64,000 nucleotides of DNA from Streptomyces verrucosisporus (GCF_017114865.1 NZ_JADEYH010000005.1:62001-126000); one strand, 5' to 3'; counted from the stretch's first letter, positions 34,934 to 43,721 are shown. Program-made: numbers and translations. Notes: generated by a model not told the origin, from the letters alone.

Positions 34934-36000
34934 CGACGACCACCGGTACGGCCGCCGGTACGGCCTACTCCGCCACCGGCGCCCCCTCGGGCGCCGTCAC
35001 AGCGGAACTTCCCTCGGCGCGCGGAGAGTTGAGCTCAGCGGTGCTGGCAGCCCTGGCCGCCCCGCCACCCGCGCGACTGCCGTCGTCCCTCGGGGCGGCG
35101 GTGGAGAGGGCCGATCCGTACGGCGAGGATCTGCAACTGGCCCTGTACGTCTGCTACGAGCTGCACTACCGGGGCTTCGCGGGTGTGGCGGCCGAGTGGG
35201 AGTGGGATCCGGACCTGCTGCGGTTGCGCGCCGGTCTGGAGCGGGTCTTCCTGAGCGCCCTGCGCCGCGACACCCTCACCGGCACGGCCTCGGACTCGGA
35301 CGTCGCCGCCGCGCTGGAGCCGCTGCTGGTGGAGCCGGCCGAGGGCGGCGGGGTGTCGGACTTCCTGCTGCGCGAGGGCGAGTGGTGGCAGATGCGCGAG
35401 TACATAGCGCACCGCTCGGTCTACCACCTCAAGGAGGCCGACCCGCACGCCTGGGTCATCCCCCGTCTCGACGGCCAGGCCAAGGCGTCGCTGGTGGCGG
35501 TGGAGTACGACGAGTTCGGCGGGGGCCGCGGGGAGCGGGTGCACGCCCGGCTGTTCGCGGACCTGATGGCGGGCATGGGCCTGGACCCGTCCTATCTGCG
35601 CTGTCTCGACGACGTGCCCGCCCCGGTCGTCGCCGGGGTGAACCTGATGTCGCTGTGCGGGCTGCACCGGGCGCTGCGCGGCGCGCTGGTGGGCCATTTC
35701 GCGGCGGCCGAGATCAGCACCGCGCCCAGCGCCCGGAAGATGGCCAGGGCGCTGGAGCGGCTGGGCGCCGCGCCCGAGTGCGTGCTGTTCTTCACCGAGC
35801 ACATCGAGGCGGACGCCGTGCACGAGCAGGTGATGCGCCGGGACGTCATCGGCGATCTGCTGGCGCGCGAGCCGGAGCTGGCCGCCGACGTGGTGTTCGG
35901 CATCCGCGCCACCGAGCTGCTGGAGGAGCGCCTGGCGGAGCATCTGCTGGGCGCCTGGCGCGCGGGCACCACCTCGCTGCGGCGTCCGCTGGAGGTCTGA
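34930..36000 (+). CDS. Heme-oxygenase-like iron-containing redox enzyme
   Basis: Protein of 356 residues of the HDO (heme-oxygenase-like diiron oxidase) superfamily, in which a non-heme diiron site activates oxygen for N-oxidation, C-C cleavage or desaturation. Candidate metal residues are in YELHYRG (near 75), VEYDEFGGG (near 192) and EHIEADAVHEQV (near 294). The N-terminal 40 residues are Ala/Thr/Gly-rich. Its ATG overlaps the YbdK stop (ATGA), so the two are translated together. The pair suggests an unidentified small-molecule pathway: the ligase makes an amide and the diiron protein oxidises it. The order could also be reversed, and no peptide or carrier is nearby. Confidence 0.8.
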   Translation: MTTTTGTAAGTAYSATGAPSGAVTAELPSARGELSSAVLAALAAPPPARLPSSLGAAVERADPYGEDLQLALYVCYELHYRGFAGVAAEWEWDPDLLRLRAGLERVFLSALRRDTLTGTASDSDVAAALEPLLVEPAEGGGVSDFLLREGEWWQMREYIAHRSVYHLKEADPHAWVIPRLDGQAKASLVAVEYDEFGGGRGERVHARLFADLMAGMGLDPSYLRCLDDVPAPVVAGVNLMSLCGLHRALRGALVGHFAAAEISTAPSARKMARALERLGAAPECVLFFTEHIEADAVHEQVMRRDVIGDLLAREPELAADVVFGIRATELLEERLAEHLLGAWRAGTTSLRRPLEV

Positions 36001-36009
36001 CGGGTGTCC

Positions 36010-36054
36010 GGGGGCGGGCGAGGGCCGGGTCAGCCCCGGCCCTCGCCCGCCCCC
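36010..36054. terminator. Bidirectional terminator, 20-bp stem
   Basis: Positions 36010-36029 pair with 36035-36054 around a TCAGC loop. This is the longest perfect stem in the window and covers the CDGSH stop codon. Confidence 0.9.
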
Positions 36055-36320
36055 GCCTCCGGATCCGTGTCCGCGTTCCCCTCCGGGTCCGTTCCCGCGG
36101 GCCTCGGGCGCCGCTCCTTGCGGCGGTGGCTGGTGTCGCACCACGGATAGCGGTGGCTGCGGCGGCAGGTGCACAGGGCGACCGTGAAGCGGTCCGAGCG
36201 GGTGATGCGGCCGTCGGGGAGGACGACCTCCACCGGGCCCTCCACCAGCACCGGGCCCTCGGGGTCGATCACCACGCGCCGGGCGCGGTCCTCGCCCGCG
36301 GGTTCAGGGACGGTCGGCAC
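36030..36320 (-). CDS. CDGSH iron-sulfur-domain protein
   Basis: Protein of 96 residues with one CDGSH-type [2Fe-2S] site: Cys50, Cys52, Cys61 and His65 in ALCTCRRSHRYPWCDTSH. Such proteins have an acid-labile cluster and serve in redox sensing or electron transfer. There is no membrane anchor, so it is soluble, unlike mitoNEET. Its GTG (36320) lies 17 bases inside the end of the methyltransferase gene, implying coupled translation. The C-terminal tail (66-96) is low-complexity. Confidence 0.87.
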   Translation of the reverse strand: MPTVPEPAGEDRARRVVIDPEGPVLVEGPVEVVLPDGRITRSDRFTVALCTCRRSHRYPWCDTSHRRKERRPRPAGTDPEGNADTDPEAGAGEGRG

Positions 36321-36975
36321 GGACCACCACCAGTTCCTCGGTGCGCTGCCCCGGGGCGATCAGGCCCCGCTCCTCCAGCCAGGCGGTGCGCTCGCGCAGC
36401 ACCGGGCCGAACGGGATGGTGGTGCGGGCCACCACCGAGGACTTCAGCCCCCGCTCGCGCAGCAGACCCAGCGTCACCTGTGTGCCGCACAGCGCGGAGT
36501 GGACCATCAGCACGGTGCCGCCCGGGGCCAGCAGCGAGGGCGCGTACGCGCACAGCCGGTCCAGCACCGCGCGGCCGTCCGGCCCGCCGTCCCAGCACAT
36601 CGCCGCGCCCCTGCGGGGCGGTTCGCGCCGCGGGGAGGGGACGTACGGCGGATTGGTGAGGACCAGGTCGAAGGGGCGCCCGTGCTCGGCCTCGGTCAGG
36701 GCGTCGGTGAGATCGCCGCGCCGTACCGCCAGCGGCAGCCGGTGCAGCCAGGCGTTGCAGCGGGCGGCGAGCACGGCACGGGGCGATGCGTCCAGTGCCA
36801 CCGCCTCGGCCGCGCCCATCCGCAGGGCGGTCATGGCGAGCACTCCGGTGCCCGTGCAGAGGTCCAGGACGCGGGCTCCGGGGGCGAGCGCGGCGTCGTG
36901 CAGCGCCTGCCTCAGCAGCCAGGTGTCGTCCTGCGGCGCGTACACCCCGGGGGGCCTGAGCAGCAGCATGAACAC
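36304..36975 (-). CDS. HemK-like SAM-dependent methyltransferase
   Basis: Class I methyltransferase of 223 residues with a PrmC-type NPPYVP motif after VLDLCTGTGVLAMTAL and VALDASPRAV. It is smaller than PrmC, without the N-terminal helical domain, and probably modifies a small molecule or protein rather than a release factor. The start GTG 36975 has GAGG 7 bases upstream; ATG 36969 is the alternative. The CDGSH gene overlaps its end by 17 bases, so the two proteins are made together. The partner relation is unusual and unexplained. Confidence 0.82.
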   Translation of the reverse strand: MFMLLLRPPGVYAPQDDTWLLRQALHDAALAPGARVLDLCTGTGVLAMTALRMGAAEAVALDASPRAVLAARCNAWLHRLPLAVRRGDLTDALTEAEHGRPFDLVLTNPPYVPSPRREPPRRGAAMCWDGGPDGRAVLDRLCAYAPSLLAPGGTVLMVHSALCGTQVTLGLLRERGLKSSVVARTTIPFGPVLRERTAWLEERGLIAPGQRTEELVVVRADRP

Positions 36976-37028
36976 CGGATACCTCGTTTGCCCCTCCCCT
37001 AACGTGCCCGTCCGGGCGGCGGGGCCGG

Positions 37029-37053
37029 GACTGGCCGGCCCGCACCGGGGTAC
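37029..37053 (+). promoter_or_regulatory. Sigma-B-type promoter for the Zn dehydrogenase gene
   Basis: GACT at 37029-37032, 15 bases, GGGTAC at 37048-37053. It matches GNNT-N15-GGGTAC and lies 35 bases before the start codon. Confidence 0.65.
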
Positions 37054-37087
37054 CCGGCCGGTCCCCTGTGAAGAGAGGTGGAGAGCG

Positions 37088-38269
37088 ATGAAGGCAGTGG
37101 TCTGGCACGGCCGGCGCGATGTACGGGTGGACGAGGTCCCCGACCCGGCGGTCCGCGAGCCGACGGACGCGGTGGTGCGGATCACGTCGAGCGGGCTGTG
37201 CGGCTCGGACCTGCACCTGTACGACGTGCTGACCCCGTTCATGACGGAGGGTGACATCCTCGGGCACGAGCCGATGGGCATCGTGGAGGAGGTCGGCCCG
37301 GAGGTACCCGGCCTCTCCCCCGGCGACCGTGTGGTGATGCCGTTCCAGATCGCGTGCGGCAGCTGCTTCATGTGCTCGCAGGACCTCCAGACCCAGTGCG
37401 AGACGACCCAGAACCGCGAGTTCGGCACCGGCGGCTCGCTCTTCGGCTACACCAAGCTCTACGGCCGGGTGCCCGGCGGCCAGGCCCAGTACCTGCGGGT
37501 GCCGCAGGCGCACTACGGGCCGGTCAAGGTGCCCGAGGGGCCGGCCGACGACCGCTACCTGTACCTGTCGGACGTACTGCCGACGGCCTGGCAGGCGGTG
37601 GCGTACGCGGACGCGCCCAAGAGCGGCACGCTGGCCGTGCTGGGCCTGGGCCCCATCGGTGACATGGCGTGCCGGATCGCGCTGCACCTGGGGGTGGAGA
37701 AGGTGATCGGCGTGGACCTGGTGCCCGAGCGGCTGGAGCGGGCCCGGGCGCGCGGTGTGGACGTGCTGGACCTCACCGAGCACGACGACGTCGCCGACGT
37801 CATCCGGGAGAAGACCGGCGGGCGCGGCGCGGACGCGGTCATCGACGCGGTGGGCATGGAGGCCCACGGCAGCGCGGTCGCCGAGATGGCGCAGAAGTCG
37901 GCCGGGCTGCTGCCGAAGAAGATCGCCGAGAAGCTGATGACCACGGCGGGCGTGGACCGGCTGGCCGCCCTCCAGCTCGCCATCGACGCGGTACGGCGCG
38001 GCGGGACCATCTCCGTCAGCGGCGTCTACGGCGGGATGACCGACCCGCTGCCGCTGCTCACCCTGTTCGACAAGCAGATCCAGCTGCGCATGGGCCAGGC
38101 CAACGTGCGGCGCTGGATTCCGGAGATCCTGCCGCTGCTGACGGACGAGGACGTGCTGGGCGTGGACGACTTCGCCACCCACCACGTGCCGCTGGAGAAG
38201 GCCCCCCAGGCGTACGAGATGTTCCAGAAGAAGACCGACGGTGCGGTGAAGGTCGTACTGCGGCCGTAG
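37088..38269 (+). CDS. Zinc-dependent alcohol/formaldehyde dehydrogenase
   Basis: Medium-chain dehydrogenase of 393 residues, similar to glutathione-independent formaldehyde dehydrogenases. Catalytic zinc ligands lie in GLCGSDLHLYD and GHEPMG; the four-cysteine structural loop is CGSCFMCSQDLQTQC; NAD binding is shown by VLGLGPIGDMACRIA and the acidic GVDLVPERL. The long insert near 270 (KSAGLLPKKIAEKLMTTAGVD) is typical of the class. Substrate unknown: formaldehyde adduct, alcohol or sugar alcohol. ATG 37088 has GGTGGAG 5 bases upstream. A sigma-B-type promoter lies just upstream, so a stress role is likely. It has no partner gene. Confidence 0.88.
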   Translation: MKAVVWHGRRDVRVDEVPDPAVREPTDAVVRITSSGLCGSDLHLYDVLTPFMTEGDILGHEPMGIVEEVGPEVPGLSPGDRVVMPFQIACGSCFMCSQDLQTQCETTQNREFGTGGSLFGYTKLYGRVPGGQAQYLRVPQAHYGPVKVPEGPADDRYLYLSDVLPTAWQAVAYADAPKSGTLAVLGLGPIGDMACRIALHLGVEKVIGVDLVPERLERARARGVDVLDLTEHDDVADVIREKTGGRGADAVIDAVGMEAHGSAVAEMAQKSAGLLPKKIAEKLMTTAGVDRLAALQLAIDAVRRGGTISVSGVYGGMTDPLPLLTLFDKQIQLRMGQANVRRWIPEILPLLTDEDVLGVDDFATHHVPLEKAPQAYEMFQKKTDGAVKVVLRP

Positions 38270-38314
38270 GGCCCGGCCGCCCTCCTTCCGCCCTCACGGC
38301 GGGCGGCGCGGGCC
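38270..38314. terminator. Bidirectional terminator, 13 bp with one bulge
   Basis: GGCCCG-GCCGCCC (38270-38282) pairs with GGGCGGC-g-CGGGCC (38301-38314). It lies between the convergent dehydrogenase and DUF6343 genes. Confidence 0.7.
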
Positions 38315-38327
38315 GGGGACCTGGACC

Positions 38328-38630
38328 TCACGGCCCGCGCCGCCCGCCCCCTCCCGGGCCCGCCGTGCGCTCGCGCCTGCGGCGTACCAGCACGATGATC
38401 AGATCGGTCACGCCCACCAGGGTCAGCGCGGCGCAGATCCAGGCGATGGTGCGCAGCGAGTCCGCACTGGGGGCGTCGCCCGGACCCGAGTCCGCCGCCC
38501 AGAGGGCGAAGAACACCGTCCCGGCCAGGAAGACCGGGATGTACAGGACGGACAGCAGCAGCCGCAGTCCCAGCGGGCTGCGGGCCGTCACGGGTTCGGT
38601 GCCGGTGCGCGACCGGCCGGGGATCCGCAT
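38328..38630 (-). CDS. Small membrane protein, DUF6343-like
   Basis: Protein of 100 residues with two hydrophobic helices (about 23-45 and 62-84) joined by a short Asp/Ser loop (GPGDAPSADS) and ending in an Arg-rich tail. The opening RSRTGTEPVTARSPLGLR and the layout match a family I recall as DUF6343; unknown role. ATG 38630 has GAGGAGG 9 bases upstream. A sigma-B-like core is placed 57 bases upstream. Confidence 0.72.
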   Translation of the reverse strand: MRIPGRSRTGTEPVTARSPLGLRLLLSVLYIPVFLAGTVFFALWAADSGPGDAPSADSLRTIAWICAALTLVGVTDLIIVLVRRRRERTAGPGGGGRRGP

Positions 38631-38686
38631 GCGGGTGCACCTCCTCGCTCGGCTCCGGTCTCTCCGGTGTCCTCCGGCCGCGCCGG

Positions 38687-38712
38687 GTACCCGCCGCCGC
38701 TCCCGGCCATGC
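38687..38712 (-). promoter_or_regulatory. Sigma-B-like promoter (N16) for the DUF6343-like gene
   Basis: On the minus strand GCAT (38712-38709), 16 bases, GGGTAC (38692-38687). The GGGTACCC core is symmetric: GTGT-N14-GGGTAC also reads rightward from 38667 toward ggt. Confidence 0.45.
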
Positions 38713-38822
38713 CACCGCGCCGGGGCGTCATGGGCGCGGACGGCGCGGCGCTGTTGCCGCGGGCTCCCGCCCGCTGACAGGGTTTCCGGGGTCCGAGCGT
38801 TTCCGGATACCACGGAGGCTCC

Positions 38823-40706
38823 ATGCCCGTCCGACATGTCCGCCGCGCCCGTCGTCCCCGTTCCCCGCGCTCCCCGTTCCGCCGCGGCGCCTGCGCCGCG
38901 GCGGCTCTGGTCACCTCGCTGGCCCTGGCGCTGCCGGCGCCGGCGGCGGCCCCCTCCGCAGCCGCGGAGGGGGCCGACACCGGCCGCGAGCCGCCCGCGA
39001 AGCGGCCGGTCGCCACCGGGTACGGCGGCGCGGTCTCCAGCGTCGACCCGTACGCCTCCCGCGCCGGTCTGGAGGTGCTGCGCGCGGGCGGCAACGCGGT
39101 GGACGCCGCCGTGGCCACCGCGGCGGCGCTCGGCGTCGTCGAACCCTACTCGGCGGGTGTCGGGGGCGGCGGCTACCTCGTCCACCACGAGGCGCGCACC
39201 GGCCGCGTCCACACGATCGACGGCCGGGAGACCGCGCCGGCCGCCATGCGGCCGGACTCCTTCCTGGACCCGGCCACCGGGAAACCGGTCCCCTTCGACG
39301 AGGCGGTCAATTCCGGTCTTTCCGTGGGCGTTCCCGGCACCCCCGCGACCTGGGAGGCGGCCCTGGACAGATGGGGGAGCATCTCCCTGGCCAGGGCGCT
39401 GCGGCCCGCCGTCCGCCTGGCTGAGCGCGGTTTCACCGTGGACGAGGAGTTCCGCGCCCAGACGGCGCGGAACGAGGACCGCTTCCGCGACTTCACCCCC
39501 ACCGCCGAGCTGTTCCTGCCCGGCGGCGAACTGCCCGAGGCGGGCTCGCGGTTCCGCAACCCCGGCCTGGCCGACACCTACCGGCTGATGGCCCGCGAGG
39601 GCGCGGACGCGCTCTACCAGGGGCGGCTCGCCCGCGAGATCGCCTCCACCGTCCGCAGGCCGCCCGTGGCGCCGGGCGCCGGGCGCCGGGTGCGGCCGGG
39701 CCTGATGACCACCGGTGACCTCGGCCGGTACCGCGTACTGCACCGGAGGCCGACGAGGGTGGACTACCGGGGCCTGGAGGTGTACTCCATGGCCCCGTCC
39801 TCCTCCGGCGGCACCACCGCCGGCGAGGCGCTGAACATCCTGGAGGGTTTCGACCTCGCCGGGATGGACCGCGCCCGGGCGCTCCACCACTACCTGGAGG
39901 CGAGCCGCATCGCGTACGCCGACCGCGGCCGCTGGGTGGGCGACCCGGCGTTCTCCGACGTGCCCACCGAGGAGCTGCTCTCGGAGCGTTTCGCCAAGGA
40001 GCGGGCCTGCCTGATCGACCCGGGCCGGGCGCTGGACAGTCCGCTGGCGCCCGCCGACCCGCGCGACCCGGACTCCTGGGACTGCTCCGCGGGCAGGGGC
40101 GGCGCTCAGGACCACGAGGGCCCGTCCACCACCCATCTGGTCACCGCCGACCGCTGGGGGAACGTGGTGTCGTACACGCTCACCATCGAGCAGACCGGCG
40201 GCTCGGCCATCACCGTGCCCGGCCGGGGCTTCCTGCTCAACAACGAGCTGACGGACTTCGACTTCACACCCCTGTCGGAGGATGTGGCCGGTCCGAACCT
40301 GCCCGGTCCGGGCAAGCGGCCGCGCAGCAGCATGGCACCCACGATCGTGCTGGAGGACGGCCGTCCGCTGCTGGCGCTGGGCTCGCCGGGCGGCTCCACC
40401 ATCATCACCACCGTGCTGCAGACCCTGCTCAACCGGCTCGACCTGGGCATGGCGCTGCCCGAGGCGGTCGCGGCGCCGCGGCTGTCGCAGCGCAACACCG
40501 CGGCCACGCCGGCGGAGCCGGCCTTCCTGGAGTCGGCCGCCGAGCGGGCGCCGCTGGAGCGGCTGGGCCACCGGTTCACCCCGTCGCCGCGGATCGGCGC
40601 GGTGGCAGCGCTGGAGGTCCTGCCCGACGGGCGGGTGCGGGCCGTCGCAGAGCCGGAACGGCGCGGCGGGGGCTCGGCGATGGTGGTGCGCCCCTCACGC
40701 CGTTAG
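38823..40706 (+). CDS. ggt: Secreted gamma-glutamyltransferase
   Basis: Self-processing gamma-glutamyltransferase/hydrolase of 627 residues. After a signal peptide (about 20-46, CAAAALVTSLALALPAPAAAP), the large subunit starts and carries VLRAGGNAVDAAVATAAAL. The processing site is GPSTTHLVTAD, with Thr436 as the new N-terminal nucleophile, and the small subunit has PGRGFLLNNELTDFD and SSMAPTI (oxyanion/substrate serines). It cleaves gamma-glutamyl amides outside the cell. ATG 38823 has GGAGG 6 bases upstream. It lies about 4 kb from the gamma-glutamyl-forming YbdK-like ligase, but no direct link is visible. Confidence 0.93.
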   Translation: MPVRHVRRARRPRSPRSPFRRGACAAAALVTSLALALPAPAAAPSAAAEGADTGREPPAKRPVATGYGGAVSSVDPYASRAGLEVLRAGGNAVDAAVATAAALGVVEPYSAGVGGGGYLVHHEARTGRVHTIDGRETAPAAMRPDSFLDPATGKPVPFDEAVNSGLSVGVPGTPATWEAALDRWGSISLARALRPAVRLAERGFTVDEEFRAQTARNEDRFRDFTPTAELFLPGGELPEAGSRFRNPGLADTYRLMAREGADALYQGRLAREIASTVRRPPVAPGAGRRVRPGLMTTGDLGRYRVLHRRPTRVDYRGLEVYSMAPSSSGGTTAGEALNILEGFDLAGMDRARALHHYLEASRIAYADRGRWVGDPAFSDVPTEELLSERFAKERACLIDPGRALDSPLAPADPRDPDSWDCSAGRGGAQDHEGPSTTHLVTADRWGNVVSYTLTIEQTGGSAITVPGRGFLLNNELTDFDFTPLSEDVAGPNLPGPGKRPRSSMAPTIVLEDGRPLLALGSPGGSTIITTVLQTLLNRLDLGMALPEAVAAPRLSQRNTAATPAEPAFLESAAERAPLERLGHRFTPSPRIGAVAALEVLPDGRVRAVAEPERRGGGSAMVVRPSRR

Positions 40707-40709
40707 GGA

Positions 40710-40731
40710 CCTCGGCTCGGGGAGCCGGAGG
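40710..40731. terminator. Short hairpin between ggt and mrpG
   Basis: CCTCGGCT (40710-40717) pairs with AGCCGGAGG (40723-40731), 8 bp with one bulge, between convergent genes. Confidence 0.5.
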
Positions 40732-40745
40732 ACGGCCGGGCCGCG

Positions 40746-41207
40746 TCAGACCTCTCGGCGCCGTCCGTCCCCGGCGCCGTCCTCCGGCTCGTCCTCGGCC
40801 CCGTCCCCGCTCCCGGTGTCGCCCGGCTCCGCCGCGGCCTCCGGGTCCGGGGGCCCCAGCCTCCCGGCCAGTTCGTCCATCACCAGGGTGCTCCGGTCCA
40901 CCGCGCCGGTGCGGTAGGCGACCCGGCCGATGACCTGACCGGCGACGGGCACGGTGAACAGCTGGAAGAGGGCGACGAGCAGCAGCAGCCCGGCGTAGGG
41001 CGGCGGCACCCGCAGGGCCGCGCCCAGCAGGGACAGCAGTACGCCCAGGGTCTGTGCCTTGGAGGAGGCGTGGAGCCTGGAGGCGGTGTCGGGAAAGCGC
41101 AGCAGCCCCAGTGCCCCCAGCAGACAGAAGAGGGCACCGGTCAGCAGCAGTACGGCCGAGGCGGTGGCCAGCACGACCTCGCCCGCGCCGGCCGCCAGCC
41201 GGGTCAT
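40746..41207 (-). CDS. mrpG: Mrp antiporter subunit G
   Basis: Small membrane subunit of 153 residues of the multi-subunit Mrp (Mnh/Sha) Na+/H+ antiporter, a PF03334-type protein. The first 100 residues hold three helices with GALFCLLGALGLLRFPDTASRLHASSKA, which is the MrpG signature. The C-terminal tail (about 105-153) is acidic, Glu/Asp/Gly-rich and unusual in length. Its ATG overlaps mrpF by 4 bases. It is the last gene of the operon. Confidence 0.92.
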   Translation of the reverse strand: MTRLAAGAGEVVLATASAVLLLTGALFCLLGALGLLRFPDTASRLHASSKAQTLGVLLSLLGAALRVPPPYAGLLLLVALFQLFTVPVAGQVIGRVAYRTGAVDRSTLVMDELAGRLGPPDPEAAAEPGDTGSGDGAEDEPEDGAGDGRRREV

Positions 41208-41470
41208 CGCAGCTCCTCCCGTTCCTCGATGAGCCGTGCCGCCGTCATCGCACCGATGAAACCGAGCAGCGCCAGCACGACCAGCACGGGCACGAACGTG
41301 GTGTACTCCCACACCGCGATGGCCACGCAGGCCCCGGCGACCAGCAGCGTCACCAGCACCTCCACCGCGATGATCCGGTCCAGGGAGCGCGGGCCGCGCA
41401 CCAGTCTGACCAGGACCAGCACCGCGGCGGCCGAGAGCAGGGCCAGGGCGGCGACGGCGACCGCGCTCAC
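41204..41470 (-). CDS. mrpF: Mrp antiporter subunit F
   Basis: 88-residue membrane protein with three hydrophobic helices and the MrpF pattern VRLVRGPRSLDRIIAVEVL. It is part of the Mrp complex that exchanges cytosolic Na+ or K+ for external protons and is usually needed for alkaline or salt tolerance. It starts at GTG 41470, overlapping mrpE by 4 bases (GTGA). Confidence 0.93.
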   Translation of the reverse strand: MSAVAVAALALLSAAAVLVLVRLVRGPRSLDRIIAVEVLVTLLVAGACVAIAVWEYTTFVPVLVVLALLGFIGAMTAARLIEEREELR

Positions 41471-42060
41471 CTGCGAACCCCCTTCGCCCGCCCGTCCCCC
41501 GGAAGCAGGCGCTCGCGCGCTTCGGCGGTGCCCAGGGCCCGCACCACACGGCGCTGGTCCTCGAGCGTCGCCGTGCGCCATTGCGGGGCCTGCGAGGCGT
41601 CGCGCACCGGCAGCGCGTGAACGTACAGCCTGCGCCGCCCGCGGTCGATCTCCAGCACCAGCGTGCCCGGTGTCAGCGTGACCAGATGGGAGGTGGCGGT
41701 GATCAGCAGATCGGTGTCCGCCTCCAGATGCACCTCCAGCACCGCGGCCCTGGTCCGCGGCCCGCGCAGCACTGCCTCCCGGGCCACCACGAGAGCCGAG
41801 CGGACCAGGTCCACCAGCATGTTCCCGGCCATGGCGGCCAGTCCGAGGGGGTGGACCGAGGCCCGGTGGCCGATCGGCGGCAGCGGGAAGAGCACCGCCA
41901 CCGCCACCGCCACCGCCGCGCCGCAGACCAGCACGACGGGGCTCACCGACCCCCACAGCACGGTCCACAGCAGCCACAGCCAGAGCACCACCGACCAGCG
42001 TCCCCGCAGCCGGTTCCCGGCGGGGGGCGCGGCGGTGGTGGTGTCGTCCGCGGAACTCAT
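41467..42060 (-). CDS. mrpE: Mrp antiporter subunit E
   Basis: Membrane subunit of 197 residues with helices at about 25-60 and a second hydrophobic segment near 75-95, then the cytosolic MrpE domain (LVTLTPGTLVLEIDRGRRRLYVHAL). ATG 42060 overlaps mrpD (ATGA). It has a short C-terminal tail. It is the fourth coupled gene from the promoter. Confidence 0.92.
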   Translation of the reverse strand: MSSADDTTTAAPPAGNRLRGRWSVVLWLWLLWTVLWGSVSPVVLVCGAAVAVAVAVLFPLPPIGHRASVHPLGLAAMAGNMLVDLVRSALVVAREAVLRGPRTRAAVLEVHLEADTDLLITATSHLVTLTPGTLVLEIDRGRRRLYVHALPVRDASQAPQWRTATLEDQRRVVRALGTAEARERLLPGDGRAKGVRR

Positions 42061-43721
42061 CGGCGCTCCCGCTCCTCGGTTCGGTGGGTGCTTCGGTCGT
42101 CCTCGCCGCCCGGGTCCTCCCCGCCGCCCCGGATCCGCCCGGCGCTCGGTGTGCGTGCGGACTCTCCGGGCTCTCCGGTCCCTTCGGCCTCCCGGACGTC
42201 CGTGGGGATCGCGCCCCGCACCCCGAGCACCGCCTCCAGGTAGGCGTCGCGCTCCAGGAGGTCCACCGCCGCGCGCTCGCCGACCCGTGCCACCGGTCCG
42301 GCGCCCAGCGCGATCGCCACGCCGATCAGCACGGTGCCGGCCGTGGCACCCGCCATCAGCCGTGTCCCGGCGACGCGGGGCCGCGCCCGGGAAGGCCGTT
42401 CGGTTCCCGTGGCGAACACCGCCCGCCACACCTTGGCCATCGCGTAGAGGGTCAGCAGGCTGGTGAGCAGGGCCGCGGCCAGCAGTGTGAGGGCGGCCGC
42501 GCCGCCCTGCTCCACTCCCGCCTGGAGCAGGACGAGCTTGCCGACGAAGCCGGACAGCGGCGGGATCCCGGCCAGGCTCAGGCCCGAGATCAGGAACAGC
42601 GCCGCCAGGATTCCCGGCGGCGGAGCCGCGCGGGCCAGCCTGCTCAGCGACGCTGTGCCGCTCCAGGCGGCCACCAGGCCCGCGATCAGGAACAGCGCGG
42701 CCTGGACGGCGATGTGGTGCATGGCGTACAGGACGGTCCCGGTGAGTCCGGTGACGGAGTACAGGGACAGCCCGAAGAGCATGTAGCCGATGTGGCTGAC
42801 CAGGACGAAGGACAGCAGCCGGTTGAGGTCCTGCTGGGCGATGGCGCCCAGGATGCCCACCAGCAGGGTGACCCCGGCCGCGACCAGCAGCGGCGTCCAC
42901 GGCTCGGTGCGCGGGAAGAGCAGCGTCTGGGTGCGCACCATCGCGTAGAGGCCGACCTTGGTCAGCAGCGCGGCCAGCACGGCGGTGATGGGCGCCGGGG
43001 CGGTGGGGTAGCTGTCCGGCAGCCAGAAGTGCAGCGGCACCATGGCCGCCTTGATGCCGAACACGATCAGCAGCAGCAGGCTGAAGACGGTCCGCAGTCC
43101 TTCGGGGATGCCCGGCATCTTCTCCCCGAGGTCGGCGAGGTTGACCGTGCCGGTGGCCGCGTAGACCACTCCGATGGCCGTGAGGAAGAGCAGCGACGAC
43201 AGCAGGCTGGTGATGGTGTACGTCATCCCGGCCCGGATGCGGCTCTCGTCGGCGTTCAGGTTGATCAGCACGTAGGAGGAGGCGAGCATCAGCTCGAAGG
43301 CGACGAAGAGGTTGAACAGGTCCCCGGCCAGGAAGGCCAGGGAGACCCCGGCCGCCAGCAGCAGGTAGGAGGGGTGGAAGGGGGCGTGGACCGGGTCGCC
43401 GCTCCCGCTCCCGGCCGTGCCCTGCCCGATGGCGAAGACCAGCACCGCCAGCGCCACCGCCAGCGCCACCGCCAGCAGCAGCGCCGAGAGCCGGTCGGCC
43501 ACCAGGGTGATGCCGGCCGGGGCCGGCCATCCGCCGACGTCCAGCACCAGCGGGCCGCGCCGGTCGCTGAGGATCAGCAGGACCACGGCGTCCACCAGGG
43601 CCACCAGCAGCCCGCCGGTGCCCAGCAGCCGCTGCGCGCCGGCGCTGCGCCATACGGCCAGCGACAGACCCGCCGCCAGTACGGGCAGCAGAACGGGTGC
43701 GATCAGCAGCCAGTCGGTCAC
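42057..43721 (-). CDS. mrpD: Mrp antiporter subunit D (NuoN-like proton channel)
   Basis: Ion-translocating subunit of 554 residues, homologous to complex I proton-pumping subunits, with about 14 helices. FVAFELMLASSYVLI and FGIKAAMVPLHFWLPDSYPTAPAPITAVLAAL hold the key charged residues (Glu and Lys) of the half-channels; LSFVLVSHIGYM is conserved. An acidic/Gly/Arg tail (about 500-554) follows. GTG 43721 overlaps mrpC by 4 bases. Confidence 0.94.
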   Translation of the reverse strand: MTDWLLIAPVLLPVLAAGLSLAVWRSAGAQRLLGTGGLLVALVDAVVLLILSDRRGPLVLDVGGWPAPAGITLVADRLSALLLAVALAVALAVLVFAIGQGTAGSGSGDPVHAPFHPSYLLLAAGVSLAFLAGDLFNLFVAFELMLASSYVLINLNADESRIRAGMTYTITSLLSSLLFLTAIGVVYAATGTVNLADLGEKMPGIPEGLRTVFSLLLLIVFGIKAAMVPLHFWLPDSYPTAPAPITAVLAALLTKVGLYAMVRTQTLLFPRTEPWTPLLVAAGVTLLVGILGAIAQQDLNRLLSFVLVSHIGYMLFGLSLYSVTGLTGTVLYAMHHIAVQAALFLIAGLVAAWSGTASLSRLARAAPPPGILAALFLISGLSLAGIPPLSGFVGKLVLLQAGVEQGGAAALTLLAAALLTSLLTLYAMAKVWRAVFATGTERPSRARPRVAGTRLMAGATAGTVLIGVAIALGAGPVARVGERAAVDLLERDAYLEAVLGVRGAIPTDVREAEGTGEPGESARTPSAGRIRGGGEDPGGEDDRSTHRTEERERR

